Positions 44,206 through 52,940 of a stretch of DNA of 64,000 nucleotides are shown here, piece by piece. Both the position numbers and the translations under genes were made by a program. Under the pieces are notes generated by a model that saw only the letters and a list, made by a program, of their open reading frames with translations, was not told the origin of the DNA and searched no databases. Numbering within the stretch: position 1 is the stretch's first letter; every line of letters begins with the position of its first letter. Source of the stretch: Streptomyces sp. NBC_00162 (lineage in GTDB: Bacteria > Actinomycetota > Actinomycetes > Streptomycetales > Streptomycetaceae); NCBI RefSeq assembly GCF_024611995.1, contig NZ_CP102509.1, positions 5,642,001 to 5,706,000 of the forward strand. Reading direction: 5' to 3'.

Positions 44206-46386
44206 GTGACCAACATCCCGGAGACCGGCCGCACTTCCCGGGTGCAGATCCGGCTCGTCATGATCCAGGTACTCGTCCTGTCGATGCTGGTCACCCTCGG
44301 CGGTCGCCTCTGGTACCTCCAGATCCGCAACGGGGACGAGTACTACCACGAGGCGAAGAGCAACCACGTCCAGCGGGTCGTCCAGCCCGCGGTGCGGGGG
44401 TCGATCCTCGACGCCCGCGGGGTCCCGCTCGCCGACAACGAGACCCGCCTGGTCGTCTCCGCCAGCCGCACCTCGCTGATGAAGATGAAGGACCGGGGCA
44501 AGTCCGTCATGACCCGCCTCGCCGACGTCCTGGGCATGACCCCCAAGGAGGTCATGGAGAAGGTCCGTCTCTGCGACTCCCAGACCCCTGCGCCCTGCTG
44601 GAACGGCTCCCCGTACCAGCCGATTCCGGTCACCCTCGAAGCCACCACGCAGCAGGCGCTGCAGCTGCGCGAACGCCCCGAGGAATTCCCCGGCATCACC
44701 GCGGAGCCCACCGCCGTGCGCCGCTACCCGGCCCCCGGCGGAGCCCGTACCTCACAGGTGCTCGGCTACCTCTCGCCGGTCACCGACGAGGAGATCCAGA
44801 AGGCCAAGGACACGGACTCGCCGCACCTGCGGTCCGATCAAGTGGGCCGCTCCGGGATCGAACGCACCTATGACAAGCAGTTGCGCGGCAAGGCGGAGGT
44901 CACCTCGTACGAGGTCGACAACCTCGGCCGGGTCATGGGCCAGACCAAGTCCGACCCCGGTGTGGCCGGGGCCACGCTCATCACCAGCATCGACGCCCGG
45001 GTCCAGGCCGTCGCCGAGTTCGAGCTCCAGCAGGCGATGAAGGTCGTCCGCCACGAGACCGACAACATCACCGGCCGCAAGTACGAGGCCGACTCGGGCG
45101 CCGTCGTCGTCATGGAGACCAAGACCGGCCGCGTCGTCGCGATGGCCTCCCAGCCCGACTACGACCCCAACGCCTGGGTCGGCGGCATCTCCGGCAAGGA
45201 CTACGCCCGCCTCACCAGCAAGAACTCCAACTACCCGCTGCTCAACCGGGCCATCCAGGGCCAGGCTCCCGCCGGCTCCATCTTCAAGGTGGTCTCGGCG
45301 AGCGCGGCCGTGCGGGCCGGCTACGACTTCAACGGCAAGTACAACTGCAGCGCTTCCTACAACATGGGCGGCCGGAGCTTCGCGAACTTCGAGTCCAAGG
45401 GACACGGCCCCATCACCCTCGGAGACGCCCTCAAGTTCTCCTGCAACACCGTCTTCTACGCCCTCGGTCACAAGGAGTGGAACCGCGACGGCGGCCTCAA
45501 GCCGAAGAAGGACGCCCACGACTGGTTCTACCGGACCGCCCGCGAATTCGGACTCGGCTCCGAGACCCATGTCGACCTGCCGAACGAGGTCACCGGCCGC
45601 ATCCCCGACCGCAAGTGGAAGCAGAGCTTCTGGGCGGCCAACAAGGACTCCTGGTGCAAGCAGGGCAAGCGGGGCGGCACCTACGTCGAGCAGATCGCCT
45701 ACGAGAGCTGCCTCGAAGGCAATCAGCTGAAGGCCTACGACAGCATCAACTTCGCCATCGGCCAGGGCGACGTGCTCGTCACCCCCATCCAGATGGCGAC
45801 CGCCTACTCCGCCATCAGCAACGGGGGCACCCTCTACAACCCCACGGTCGGCAAGGCCGTGATCAGCCCCGACGGCAAGCACATCGAGTGGATCAAGCCC
45901 CAGGCCCACGGCAGGCTGCCGATCGACGCCGAGACCATCGGCAACCTCGACAAGGGACTCCGCTCCGTCGCCGAGCCCGGCGGCACCGCCGCCTGGCGGT
46001 TCATCGGCTGGCCGCTGGACAAGATCCCGATGCGGGCCAAGACCGGCACCGCCCAGGTCTACGGCAAGCAGACCACCTCGTGGCTGGCGACCTACACCGA
46101 CGAGTTCGCGATCGTCATGACGATCTCCCAGGGCGGCACCGGCTCCGGAGCCTCCGGCCCCGCCGTCCGCAACATCTACAACGCCATCTACGGCCTCGAC
46201 ATGGCCGGCAAGCAGGACCTGAAGAAGGCCCTGCTGCTCAAGCCGGAGGCGAAACTGCCCAAGATCCACCCCGACGGCTCCATCGACTCCCCGGAGATCC
46301 GGCCGTACGTACCGCCGTCCCCGGAGGAGCCGGAACCGCCCGCGCTCGCCGGGCCGCCCGCCCCGCCCCCCGCGCGTCAGGACTGA
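44206..46386 (+). CDS. mrdA: Penicillin-binding protein 2 (class B transpeptidase)
   Basis: A 726-residue monofunctional class B PBP that cross-links peptidoglycan. One N-terminal helix (VMIQVLVLSMLVTLGGRLWY) anchors the pedestal domain. The transpeptidase motifs are SIFK (about residue 358), SCN (about 411) and KTGTAQVY (about 612). The Pro/Glu-rich tail is variable. The GTG start lies 13 bp after mreD. It is paired with RodA downstream as the SEDS polymerase partner. Confidence 0.95.
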   Translation: MTNIPETGRTSRVQIRLVMIQVLVLSMLVTLGGRLWYLQIRNGDEYYHEAKSNHVQRVVQPAVRGSILDARGVPLADNETRLVVSASRTSLMKMKDRGKSVMTRLADVLGMTPKEVMEKVRLCDSQTPAPCWNGSPYQPIPVTLEATTQQALQLRERPEEFPGITAEPTAVRRYPAPGGARTSQVLGYLSPVTDEEIQKAKDTDSPHLRSDQVGRSGIERTYDKQLRGKAEVTSYEVDNLGRVMGQTKSDPGVAGATLITSIDARVQAVAEFELQQAMKVVRHETDNITGRKYEADSGAVVVMETKTGRVVAMASQPDYDPNAWVGGISGKDYARLTSKNSNYPLLNRAIQGQAPAGSIFKVVSASAAVRAGYDFNGKYNCSASYNMGGRSFANFESKGHGPITLGDALKFSCNTVFYALGHKEWNRDGGLKPKKDAHDWFYRTAREFGLGSETHVDLPNEVTGRIPDRKWKQSFWAANKDSWCKQGKRGGTYVEQIAYESCLEGNQLKAYDSINFAIGQGDVLVTPIQMATAYSAISNGGTLYNPTVGKAVISPDGKHIEWIKPQAHGRLPIDAETIGNLDKGLRSVAEPGGTAAWRFIGWPLDKIPMRAKTGTAQVYGKQTTSWLATYTDEFAIVMTISQGGTGSGASGPAVRNIYNAIYGLDMAGKQDLKKALLLKPEAKLPKIHPDGSIDSPEIRPYVPPSPEEPEPPALAGPPAPPPARQD

Positions 46387-46406
46387 GGACCGAGGACCGA
46401 ACGACC

Positions 46407-47606
46407 ATGCAGACCGCCAACAAGTTCTCCGTCTCCCGGTACGCGCCCCAGCGCGGGGCGGTGGCCCGGCTCACCGCCCGCGACTCGGTGGTGCGCCGGC
46501 TCGACTGGCCGATACTCCTCTCCGCGCTCGCGCTGTCCTTCATCGGCGCCCTGCTGGTGTGGTCGGCGACCCGCAACAGGACGCAGCTGAACCAGGGGGA
46601 CCCGTACTACTTCCTCGCCCGGCACGCCCTGAACACCGGCATCGGCCTCGTGCTGATGATCGGCACCATCTGGCTCGGCCACCGCACCCTGCGCGGCGCG
46701 GTGCCGATCCTCTACGGGCTCTCGCTCGTGCTGATCCTCGCGGTGCTCACCCCGCTCGGCGCCACGATCAACGGCGCCCACGCGTGGATCGTGATCGGCG
46801 GCGGATTCTCCCTCCAGCCCTCCGAGTTCGTGAAGATCACGATCATCCTGGTCATGGCGGTGCTGCTGGCGGCCCGGGTGGACGCGGGAGACCTCACCCA
46901 TCCCGACCACCGCACGGTCGTCAAGGCCCTGTGCCTGGCCGCCGCCCCCATGGGCATCGTCATGCTGATGCCCGACCTCGGCTCCGTCATGGTCATGGTC
47001 GTCATCGTGCTCGGCGTGCTGCTGGCCTCCGGCGCCTCCAACCGCTGGGTGCTGGGCCTGCTCGGCTCGGGCGCGGGCGGAGCCATCCTGATCTGGCAGC
47101 TCGGCGTCCTCGACGAGTACCAGATCAACCGCTTCGCGGCCTTCGCCAACCCCGAACTCGACCCCGCCGGCGTCGGATACAACACCAACCAGGCGCGCAT
47201 CGCGATCGGCTCCGGCGGGCTGACCGGCTCCGGCCTCTTCAAGGGCTCGCAGACCACCGGCCAGTTCGTGCCGGAGCAGCAGACCGACTTCGTCTTCACG
47301 GTGGCGGGGGAGGAGCTGGGCTTCCTCGGAGCCGGGCTGATCCTCCTGCTGCTGGGCGTGGTGCTGTGGCGAGCGTGCATGATCGCCCGCGAAACCACCG
47401 AGCTCTACGGGACGATCGTGTGCGCCGGAATCATCGCCTGGTTCGCCTTCCAGTCCTTCGAGAACATCGGGATGACCCTCGGGATCATGCCGGTGGCCGG
47501 GCTCCCGCTGCCGTTCGTCTCGTACGGAGGCTCGTCGATGTTCGCCGTGTGGGTGGCCATCGGGCTGTTGCAGTCGATCAAGGTGCAACGGCCATTGTCG
47601 GCCTGA
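46407..47606 (+). CDS. rodA: SEDS-family glycosyltransferase RodA
   Basis: A 399-residue polytopic membrane protein with about ten helices that polymerises lipid II into glycan strands. ATG 46407 lies 20 bp after PBP2. NGAHAWIVIGGGFSLQPSEFVKI, the catalytic-Asp region of the large loop (YQINRFAAFANPELDPAG, then GSGGLTGSGLFKGSQTTGQFVPEQQTDF described by its parts) and GIMPVAGLPLPFVSYGGSSM are family hallmarks. In S. coelicolor the homologue is called Sfr. It ends the mre operon. Confidence 0.95.
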   Translation: MQTANKFSVSRYAPQRGAVARLTARDSVVRRLDWPILLSALALSFIGALLVWSATRNRTQLNQGDPYYFLARHALNTGIGLVLMIGTIWLGHRTLRGAVPILYGLSLVLILAVLTPLGATINGAHAWIVIGGGFSLQPSEFVKITIILVMAVLLAARVDAGDLTHPDHRTVVKALCLAAAPMGIVMLMPDLGSVMVMVVIVLGVLLASGASNRWVLGLLGSGAGGAILIWQLGVLDEYQINRFAAFANPELDPAGVGYNTNQARIAIGSGGLTGSGLFKGSQTTGQFVPEQQTDFVFTVAGEELGFLGAGLILLLLGVVLWRACMIARETTELYGTIVCAGIIAWFAFQSFENIGMTLGIMPVAGLPLPFVSYGGSSMFAVWVAIGLLQSIKVQRPLSA

Positions 47607-47643
47607 TGTCCCGTTCACCCTGCCGTCGTGATCCGTTCAGGAC

Positions 47644-47649
47644 TAAGTT
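47644..47649 (+). promoter_or_regulatory. -10 hexamer of leaderless CYTH-CHAD gene
   Basis: TAAGTT ends six bases before ATG 47656, with no ribosome-binding site. Confidence 0.6.
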
Positions 47650-47655
47650 CGGTCT

Positions 47656-49212
47656 ATGGCGGACACGAAGCGCGAGATCGAGCGGAAATTCGAGTTCACT
47701 AAGGCGTCGGCGGCCCGGCGCGGGGTGCCGGACCTGACGGGCACTGCCGCGATCGCGGCCGTCTCCGACCAGGGCACGGTCGACCTCGACGCCGTCTACT
47801 ACGACACCCCGGACCACCGGCTCGCCGCCGACGGTCTCACCCTGCGGCGCCGAACCGGCGGCGGCGACGCGGGCTGGCACCTCAAACTGCCCGTCTCCCC
47901 GGGCGTACGCGACGAGATCGGGGCCGCGCTCAGCGACACCATCCCCGGCTCACTGGCCGCCCTGCTCCGCTCCCGGGTGCGCGGCGCCGGGCTGGAGCCG
48001 CAGGTCAGACTCCTCTCCTCGCGCAAGCTCAGCCATCTCCTGGACGCCGACGGAGCCCTGCTCGCGGAACTGAGCACCGACACGGTCCGGGCGGAGCGCG
48101 GCGAGGCCACCGCCGCCTGGACCGAGGTCGAGGTGGAACTCGCCGACGGGGTCGACCCCCAGCTGCTCGACGCGGTCGAGAAGGCCTTCCGCAAGGCCGG
48201 GCTCCGGGTCTCCGACGCCCCCTCGAAACTCGCCCGGGCCCTCACCGAGACCGACGCCGAGACCGACGCCGAGACCGAGGCCGAGCCCGGCGCCGAGCCC
48301 GCGGCCCCGCCCGTGGCGGATCCCGGTGACGGCACGGCGGGCGCGTACGTCCTCTCGTACCTGCGCGAACAGCGAGACGCCCTGATCACCCTGGACCCCG
48401 CCGTGCGGCGGGGCCTGCCGGACTCCGTCCACCAGATGCGGGTCGCCACCCGGCGCCTGCGCAGCGCCTTCAAGACGTACCGCAAGGTGCTGGACCGGGC
48501 CGTGACCGACCCGATCGGCGAGGAACTGCGCTGGCTGGCCGCCGAACTCGGCGTCGACCGCGATCAGGAGGTTCTGCTCGAGCGGATCCAGACCCGCCTC
48601 GACGAGCTCCCGCGCACCCTGCTGCTCGGCCCGGTCCGCAGCCGGCTGCGGACGTGGAACAACACCCGCCGCTCCGGATCGCGCCGCCGGGCTCTGGCCG
48701 TGCTCGACAGCGCCCGGTACCTCGCCCTGCTGGACTCCCTCGACGCCGTGCTGGACGCGCCGCCGCTGCTCAAGGCCTCCGGCGGGCGCGCGGAGCGGGT
48801 CCTGCCCAAGGCGGTGCTGCGCGACTACGAGCGACTCGCAGGCCGGGTCGAGGACGCGCTCGCCATGGAACCGGGCGGGGAACGCGACCTGGCCCTGCAC
48901 GAGGCCCGGAAGGCGGCCAAGCGTGCCCGCTACGCGGCGGAGGCGGCCACCCCGGCCCTCGGCAAACCGGCGAAACGCCTGGCCAAGGCCGTGAAGGCGG
49001 TCCAGACCCTGCTCGGCGACCACCAGGACAGCGTGGTCGCCCGCGAGGCCCTGCGCGGCCTCGGCGTCCAGGCGGCGGCCGCGGGCGAATCGGCTTTCAC
49101 CTGGGGCGTGCTCTACGCCCGCGAGGAGGCCCTGGCCGAGCGGCGAGAACGGGAGCTTCCGGACGTCTGGGGCAAGACCTCCGAGCCGGGGCTGCGGGCC
49201 GCCCTGGGATGA
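47656..49212 (+). CDS. CYTH and CHAD domain protein (polyphosphate-associated)
   Basis: A 518-residue protein. The N-terminal CYTH tunnel domain (EIERKFEF, YYDTPDHRLAADGLTLRRR, WHLKLP, then EVEVEL) is the inorganic triphosphatase/ThiC-adenylyl cyclase fold that binds triphosphate. An acidic Thr/Asp/Ala/Glu linker (about residues 198-225) leads to a helical CHAD domain with the expected conserved basic residues (SVHQMRVATRRLRSAFKTY, LHEARKAAKRARYAAE). CHAD domains bind polyphosphate. A role in polyphosphate or triphosphate metabolism is inferred. Its transcript appears to be leaderless. Confidence 0.92.
   Translation: MADTKREIERKFEFTKASAARRGVPDLTGTAAIAAVSDQGTVDLDAVYYDTPDHRLAADGLTLRRRTGGGDAGWHLKLPVSPGVRDEIGAALSDTIPGSLAALLRSRVRGAGLEPQVRLLSSRKLSHLLDADGALLAELSTDTVRAERGEATAAWTEVEVELADGVDPQLLDAVEKAFRKAGLRVSDAPSKLARALTETDAETDAETEAEPGAEPAAPPVADPGDGTAGAYVLSYLREQRDALITLDPAVRRGLPDSVHQMRVATRRLRSAFKTYRKVLDRAVTDPIGEELRWLAAELGVDRDQEVLLERIQTRLDELPRTLLLGPVRSRLRTWNNTRRSGSRRRALAVLDSARYLALLDSLDAVLDAPPLLKASGGRAERVLPKAVLRDYERLAGRVEDALAMEPGGERDLALHEARKAAKRARYAAEAATPALGKPAKRLAKAVKAVQTLLGDHQDSVVAREALRGLGVQAAAAGESAFTWGVLYAREEALAERRERELPDVWGKTSEPGLRAALG
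48247..48282 (+). repeat. 12-bp tandem repeat in the CYTH-CHAD linker
   Basis: Three copies of GAGACCGA(C/C/G)GCC encode the ETDA-ETDA-ETEA linker. It is a coding microsatellite likely to vary in length between strains. Confidence 0.75.
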
Positions 49213-49288
49213 TCATGTGGATGGGCGGTCTCTTTCGGATCATGCCGGTAAAGCCCGCGGCGGCTGGTGCCGTGCATCGCAAGGCGGA

Positions 49289-49323
49289 GGGGCGCCCGTG
49301 TACTGGACGTACTTGGGCGCCCC
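49289..49323 (+). terminator. Hairpin after the CYTH-CHAD gene
   Basis: GGGGCGCCC (49289-49297) pairs with GGGCGCCCC (49315-49323). The 17-base loop contains a second GTAC/GTAC pairing. It lies in the 239-bp spacer before the radical-SAM gene. Confidence 0.65.
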
Positions 49324-49451
49324 GACAACGCGGCGAGGTGCGGTGCCAGGCGTCGCGGGCCAGGCGTGATCCGAAAGAGGCGGCCCAAGGGCAGCTGGGC
49401 CTAGAGGTACGCTTGAGAGCTGCCCCCTGCCCGCTTCACGAAAGTCGCGTG

Positions 49452-51374
49452 ATGACCGAGTCGGTCTTCCCTCAGCTTGAGGCCCTGCTTCCGCATGTGC
49501 AGAAGCCCATCCAGTACGTCGGCGGTGAACTCAACTCCACGGTCAAGGAGTGGGAGAGCTGCGACGTCCGCTGGGCGCTCATGTACCCGGACGCGTACGA
49601 AGTCGGGCTGCCCAACCAGGGCGTCATGATCCTTTACGAGGTGCTCAACGAACGCGAGGGCGTCCTCGCCGAGCGCACCTACAGCGTGTGGCCGGACCTC
49701 GAGGAACTGATGCGCGAGCACAAGGTGCCGCAGTTCACCGTGGACAGCCACCGCCCCGTCTCGGCCTTCGACGTGTTCGGCCTGTCCTTCTCCACGGAGC
49801 TGGGCTACACCAACATGCTCACGGCGCTGGACCTCGCGGGCATCCCGCTGGAGGCCCGCAACCGTACGGTCGACCACCCGATCGTCCTCGCGGGCGGCCA
49901 CGCGGCCTTCAACCCCGAGCCGATCGCGGAGTTCATCGACTGCGCGGTCATCGGCGACGGCGAGCAGGCCGTCCTCGACATGACCGAGATCATCCGCACC
50001 TGGAAGGCCGAGGGGCGGCCGGGCGGACGCGAGGAAGTCCTGCTGCGCCTGGCGAAGACCGGCAACGTCTACGTGCCGGGCTTCTACGACGTCGAGTACC
50101 TGCCGGACGGCCGCATCGGCCGTGTCGTGCCCAACCGCTCCGGCGTGCCGTGGCGCGTGTCCAAGCACACGGTCATGGACCTCGACGAGTGGCCCTACCC
50201 CAAGCAGCCCCTGGTCCCGCTCGCCGAGACCGTCCACGAGCGCATGTCCGTGGAGATCTTCCGCGGCTGCACCCGCGGCTGCCGTTTCTGCCAGGCCGGC
50301 ATGATCACGCGCCCCGTGCGGGAGCGAAGCATCACCGGCATCGGCGAGATGGTGGAGCGCGGCCTGAAGGCCACGGGCTTCGAGGAGGTCGGCCTCCTCT
50401 CCCTCTCCTCCGCGGACCACACGGAGATCGCCGACATCGCCAAGGGCCTCGCGGACCGCTACACGGACGACAAGGTGGGCCTGTCCCTGCCGTCGACCCG
50501 CGTGGACGCCTTCAACGTGGACCTGGCCAACGAGCTGACCCGCAACGGCCGCCGCTCCGGTCTGACCTTCGCCCCCGAGGGCGGCTCCGAGCGCATGCGC
50601 AAGGTCATCAACAAGATGGTCTCGGAAGAGGACCTGATCCGGACCGTCGCCACCGCGTACGGCAACGGCTGGCGCCAGGTGAAGCTGTACTTCATGGTCG
50701 GCCTGCCGACCGAGACCGACGAGGACGTCCTCCAGATCGGCGACATGGCGGTCAACGTCATCGCCAAGGGCCGCGAGGTCTCCGGCCAGAACGACATCCG
50801 CTGCACGGTGTCCATCGGCGGGTTCGTGCCGAAGCCGCACACCCCGTTCCAGTGGGCGCCGCAGCTGTCGGCCGAGGAGACGGATGCCCGCCTGGGCAAG
50901 CTCCGCGACAAGCTCCGCGGGGACAAGAAGTACGGCCGCTCCATCGGCTTCCGCTACCACGACGGCAAGCCGGGCATCGTCGAGGGCCTGCTCTCGCGCG
51001 GTGACCGCCGCATCGGCGACGTCATCCGTGCCGTCTACGAGTCGGGCGGCCGCTTCGACGGCTGGCGCGAGCACTTCTCGTACGACCGCTGGATGCAGGC
51101 GGCGGAGAAGACGCTGCCCGCCTACGGCGTGGACGTGGCCTGGTACACGACGCGTGAGCGCACGTACGAGGAGGTCCTGCCCTGGGACCACCTGGACTCC
51201 GGTCTCGACAAGGACTGGCTCTGGGAGGACTGGCAGGACGCCCTCGACGAGACCGAGGTCGAGGACTGCCGCTGGACCCCGTGCTTCGACTGCGGCGTCT
51301 GCCCGCAGATGGACACCCAGATCCAGATCGGCCCGACGGGCAAGAAGCTGCTGCCGCTGTCGGTCGTGAAGTGA
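49452..51374 (+). CDS. TIGR03960-family radical SAM protein
   Basis: A 640-residue enzyme of unknown reaction. The N-terminal half resembles a B12-binding-like domain (WALMYPDAYEVGLPNQGVMI, VLAGGHAAFNPEP). The radical SAM cluster motif is CTRGCRFC (about residue 271), followed by EGGSERMRKVINKMV and VKLYFMVGLPTETDED. The C-terminus has a second cysteine group (CFDCGVCPQMD). In many bacteria this domain is fused to or next to a TIGR03936 (DUF2344) partner, which here lies 1.6 kb downstream behind the repeat protein. The location next to rne suggests an RNA-linked function, but this is inference. ATG 49452 lacks a strong ribosome-binding site. Confidence 0.92.
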   Translation: MTESVFPQLEALLPHVQKPIQYVGGELNSTVKEWESCDVRWALMYPDAYEVGLPNQGVMILYEVLNEREGVLAERTYSVWPDLEELMREHKVPQFTVDSHRPVSAFDVFGLSFSTELGYTNMLTALDLAGIPLEARNRTVDHPIVLAGGHAAFNPEPIAEFIDCAVIGDGEQAVLDMTEIIRTWKAEGRPGGREEVLLRLAKTGNVYVPGFYDVEYLPDGRIGRVVPNRSGVPWRVSKHTVMDLDEWPYPKQPLVPLAETVHERMSVEIFRGCTRGCRFCQAGMITRPVRERSITGIGEMVERGLKATGFEEVGLLSLSSADHTEIADIAKGLADRYTDDKVGLSLPSTRVDAFNVDLANELTRNGRRSGLTFAPEGGSERMRKVINKMVSEEDLIRTVATAYGNGWRQVKLYFMVGLPTETDEDVLQIGDMAVNVIAKGREVSGQNDIRCTVSIGGFVPKPHTPFQWAPQLSAEETDARLGKLRDKLRGDKKYGRSIGFRYHDGKPGIVEGLLSRGDRRIGDVIRAVYESGGRFDGWREHFSYDRWMQAAEKTLPAYGVDVAWYTTRERTYEEVLPWDHLDSGLDKDWLWEDWQDALDETEVEDCRWTPCFDCGVCPQMDTQIQIGPTGKKLLPLSVVK

Positions 51375-51393
51375 CCTCGGGCTGAACCCGCCC

Positions 51394-51432
51394 ACATGTG
51401 CCCCCCACCGGGAACGGTGGGGGGCACATGTG
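51394..51432. terminator. Terminator after the radical-SAM gene
   Basis: A long inverted repeat, arm CACATGTGCCCCCCACC, separated by GGGAAC from its complement. It begins about 20 bp after the radical-SAM stop. It overlaps the 5' extension of the next open frame, which is one reason to start that gene further downstream. Confidence 0.85.
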
Positions 51433-51508
51433 CGTCGTCACAGGCATGGACCTGGAAAAACGTGCAGCGCACGAGCCGCGTGAGCCCCAACCCGGTGGGC
51501 AGGGGTGC

Positions 51509-52855
51509 GTGTTCGCGATGGTCCGGATCCCGGTGCGGATCCTGGCCGTGGTGATCGTGCTGCCCGTGCGGGTGGTCTGGGACCTGCTCGTCCTCGCGGC
51601 GCGCACCGTGTACCGGCGCGCCCTGCGCCCGGCCGGGGACGCGGTGGCCCGCGCCTGCGCCTGGCTGCGGCGGTACGTGCTGACCCCGGTCGGGCGCGCC
51701 CTCGCCTGGCTGGCGCGGGGGACCGGGCTGGTGCTGAAGTGGGCGGCGCTGGCCGTCTTCTACTGGCCCTGGGCGGGGCTGTGGCGGTACGTGCTCGCGC
51801 CGGCCGGGGCCGCCCTGTGGCGCTGGATCCTGGTACCGCTCGGCAAGGGGATCGCCCTGCTGGGCCGGGGAACCGCCGTCGGGCTGGAGTGGCTGGCCAA
51901 GGCGCTGTTCGTATGGCCGTGGGCGGCGCTGTGGAGGTACCTGCTCGTCCCCGCCGGCGCCGCGCTGTACCGGTACCTGCTGAGGCCGGCCGGCAAGGGG
52001 CTCGAATGGGTGGTCCTGGCGGTGGTCCGGTACCTGTTGAAGCCGTCGGGCGCGGCCGTGGCCTGGACGGTCACCGCCGTCTACCGGTACCTGCTCGTGC
52101 CGCCGGTCCGGGGCATCGCCTGGCTGGTCCGCAGGCTGTACCGGTACGTCCTCACCCCGGCCGGGCACGCCCTGGTGTGGTTCCTGCCGCGAGCCTTCGC
52201 CGCCGTGTTCGTGTGGCCGTGGGTGGCGCTGTACCGGTACGTCCTCACCCCCGGCGGGCACGGCGCCGCCTGGCTGGCCCGCGGTACCTGGGCCGCACTC
52301 GGCTGGCTGGGCAAGGCGCTGTTCGTCTGGCCCTGGGCCGCGCTGTGGAGCCACGTCCTCGTTCCGGCCACGATCGCCACCCACCGGTACCTGCTGACAC
52401 CGCTCGGGCACGGCGCCGCCTGGCTGGCCCGGGGCCTGTACCGGTACGTGCTGACGCCCCTCGGCCACTTCGCCGCCTCCACCTGGCGGCTCGCCGGGCG
52501 CGTCAGCCGCGCCCTGGGCCGCGGGCTCGTGTGGCTCTGGCGCGGCTGCGTCGCCCGCCCCGCGGCCTGGGCCTACCGGCAGGTGGCCACGCCCGCCGGA
52601 CATCTGGTCCGCGAGGTGTGGCGCGCCTCCCGGACCGCGGCACGCGAGGTGTGGCGTACCTCCCGCGCCGCGGCACGCGAGGTGTGGCACACCGCCCGCA
52701 GCGCCGTCCGAGAGGCGCGGGCCGGGGTGCGGCAGGCGCTCTTCGGTACTCCTCCCCGGGAACCGGCGAGGTCACGGGCGCGTACTCTGGGTAGTACGAC
52801 AGCCGCAGGCAAGACGCCCGCTCCCGAGATCTCCCTCCACGAACGGCAGGGGTGA
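51509..52855 (+). CDS. Internally repetitive aromatic/cationic membrane-like protein, unknown function
   Basis: 448 residues from GTG 51509 (VFAMVRIPVRILAVV); AGGGG lies four bases upstream. Earlier in-frame ATGs at 51428 and 51446 lie in or next to a terminator. One hydrophobic segment opens the protein. About 13 copies of the core RY(L/V)LxPxG then run from residue 40 to 345, in units of 12, 19 or about 37 residues. The long units carry GxAAWLARGT, LxWLxKALFVWPWAALW, and FxWPWxxL appears four times. The C-terminal region has an 11-residue repeat REVWRxSRxAA (four copies), then a Pro/Arg tail. Composition is dominated by Trp, Leu, Ala, Arg and Tyr with almost no acidic residues: an amphipathic, probably membrane-bound solenoid. 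I recognise no domain. It sits between two radical-SAM partner genes. Confidence 0.8.
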   Translation: MFAMVRIPVRILAVVIVLPVRVVWDLLVLAARTVYRRALRPAGDAVARACAWLRRYVLTPVGRALAWLARGTGLVLKWAALAVFYWPWAGLWRYVLAPAGAALWRWILVPLGKGIALLGRGTAVGLEWLAKALFVWPWAALWRYLLVPAGAALYRYLLRPAGKGLEWVVLAVVRYLLKPSGAAVAWTVTAVYRYLLVPPVRGIAWLVRRLYRYVLTPAGHALVWFLPRAFAAVFVWPWVALYRYVLTPGGHGAAWLARGTWAALGWLGKALFVWPWAALWSHVLVPATIATHRYLLTPLGHGAAWLARGLYRYVLTPLGHFAASTWRLAGRVSRALGRGLVWLWRGCVARPAAWAYRQVATPAGHLVREVWRASRTAAREVWRTSRAAAREVWHTARSAVREARAGVRQALFGTPPREPARSRARTLGSTTAAGKTPAPEISLHERQG

Positions 52856-52940
52856 GCCGGAGGCAGGGCGTGGCCCGCAGGCCCCACAGACGCTCAGGGC
52901 GACGCGCGAGCCGCGGAGCCCCGCACAAGGAGAAGAACCA

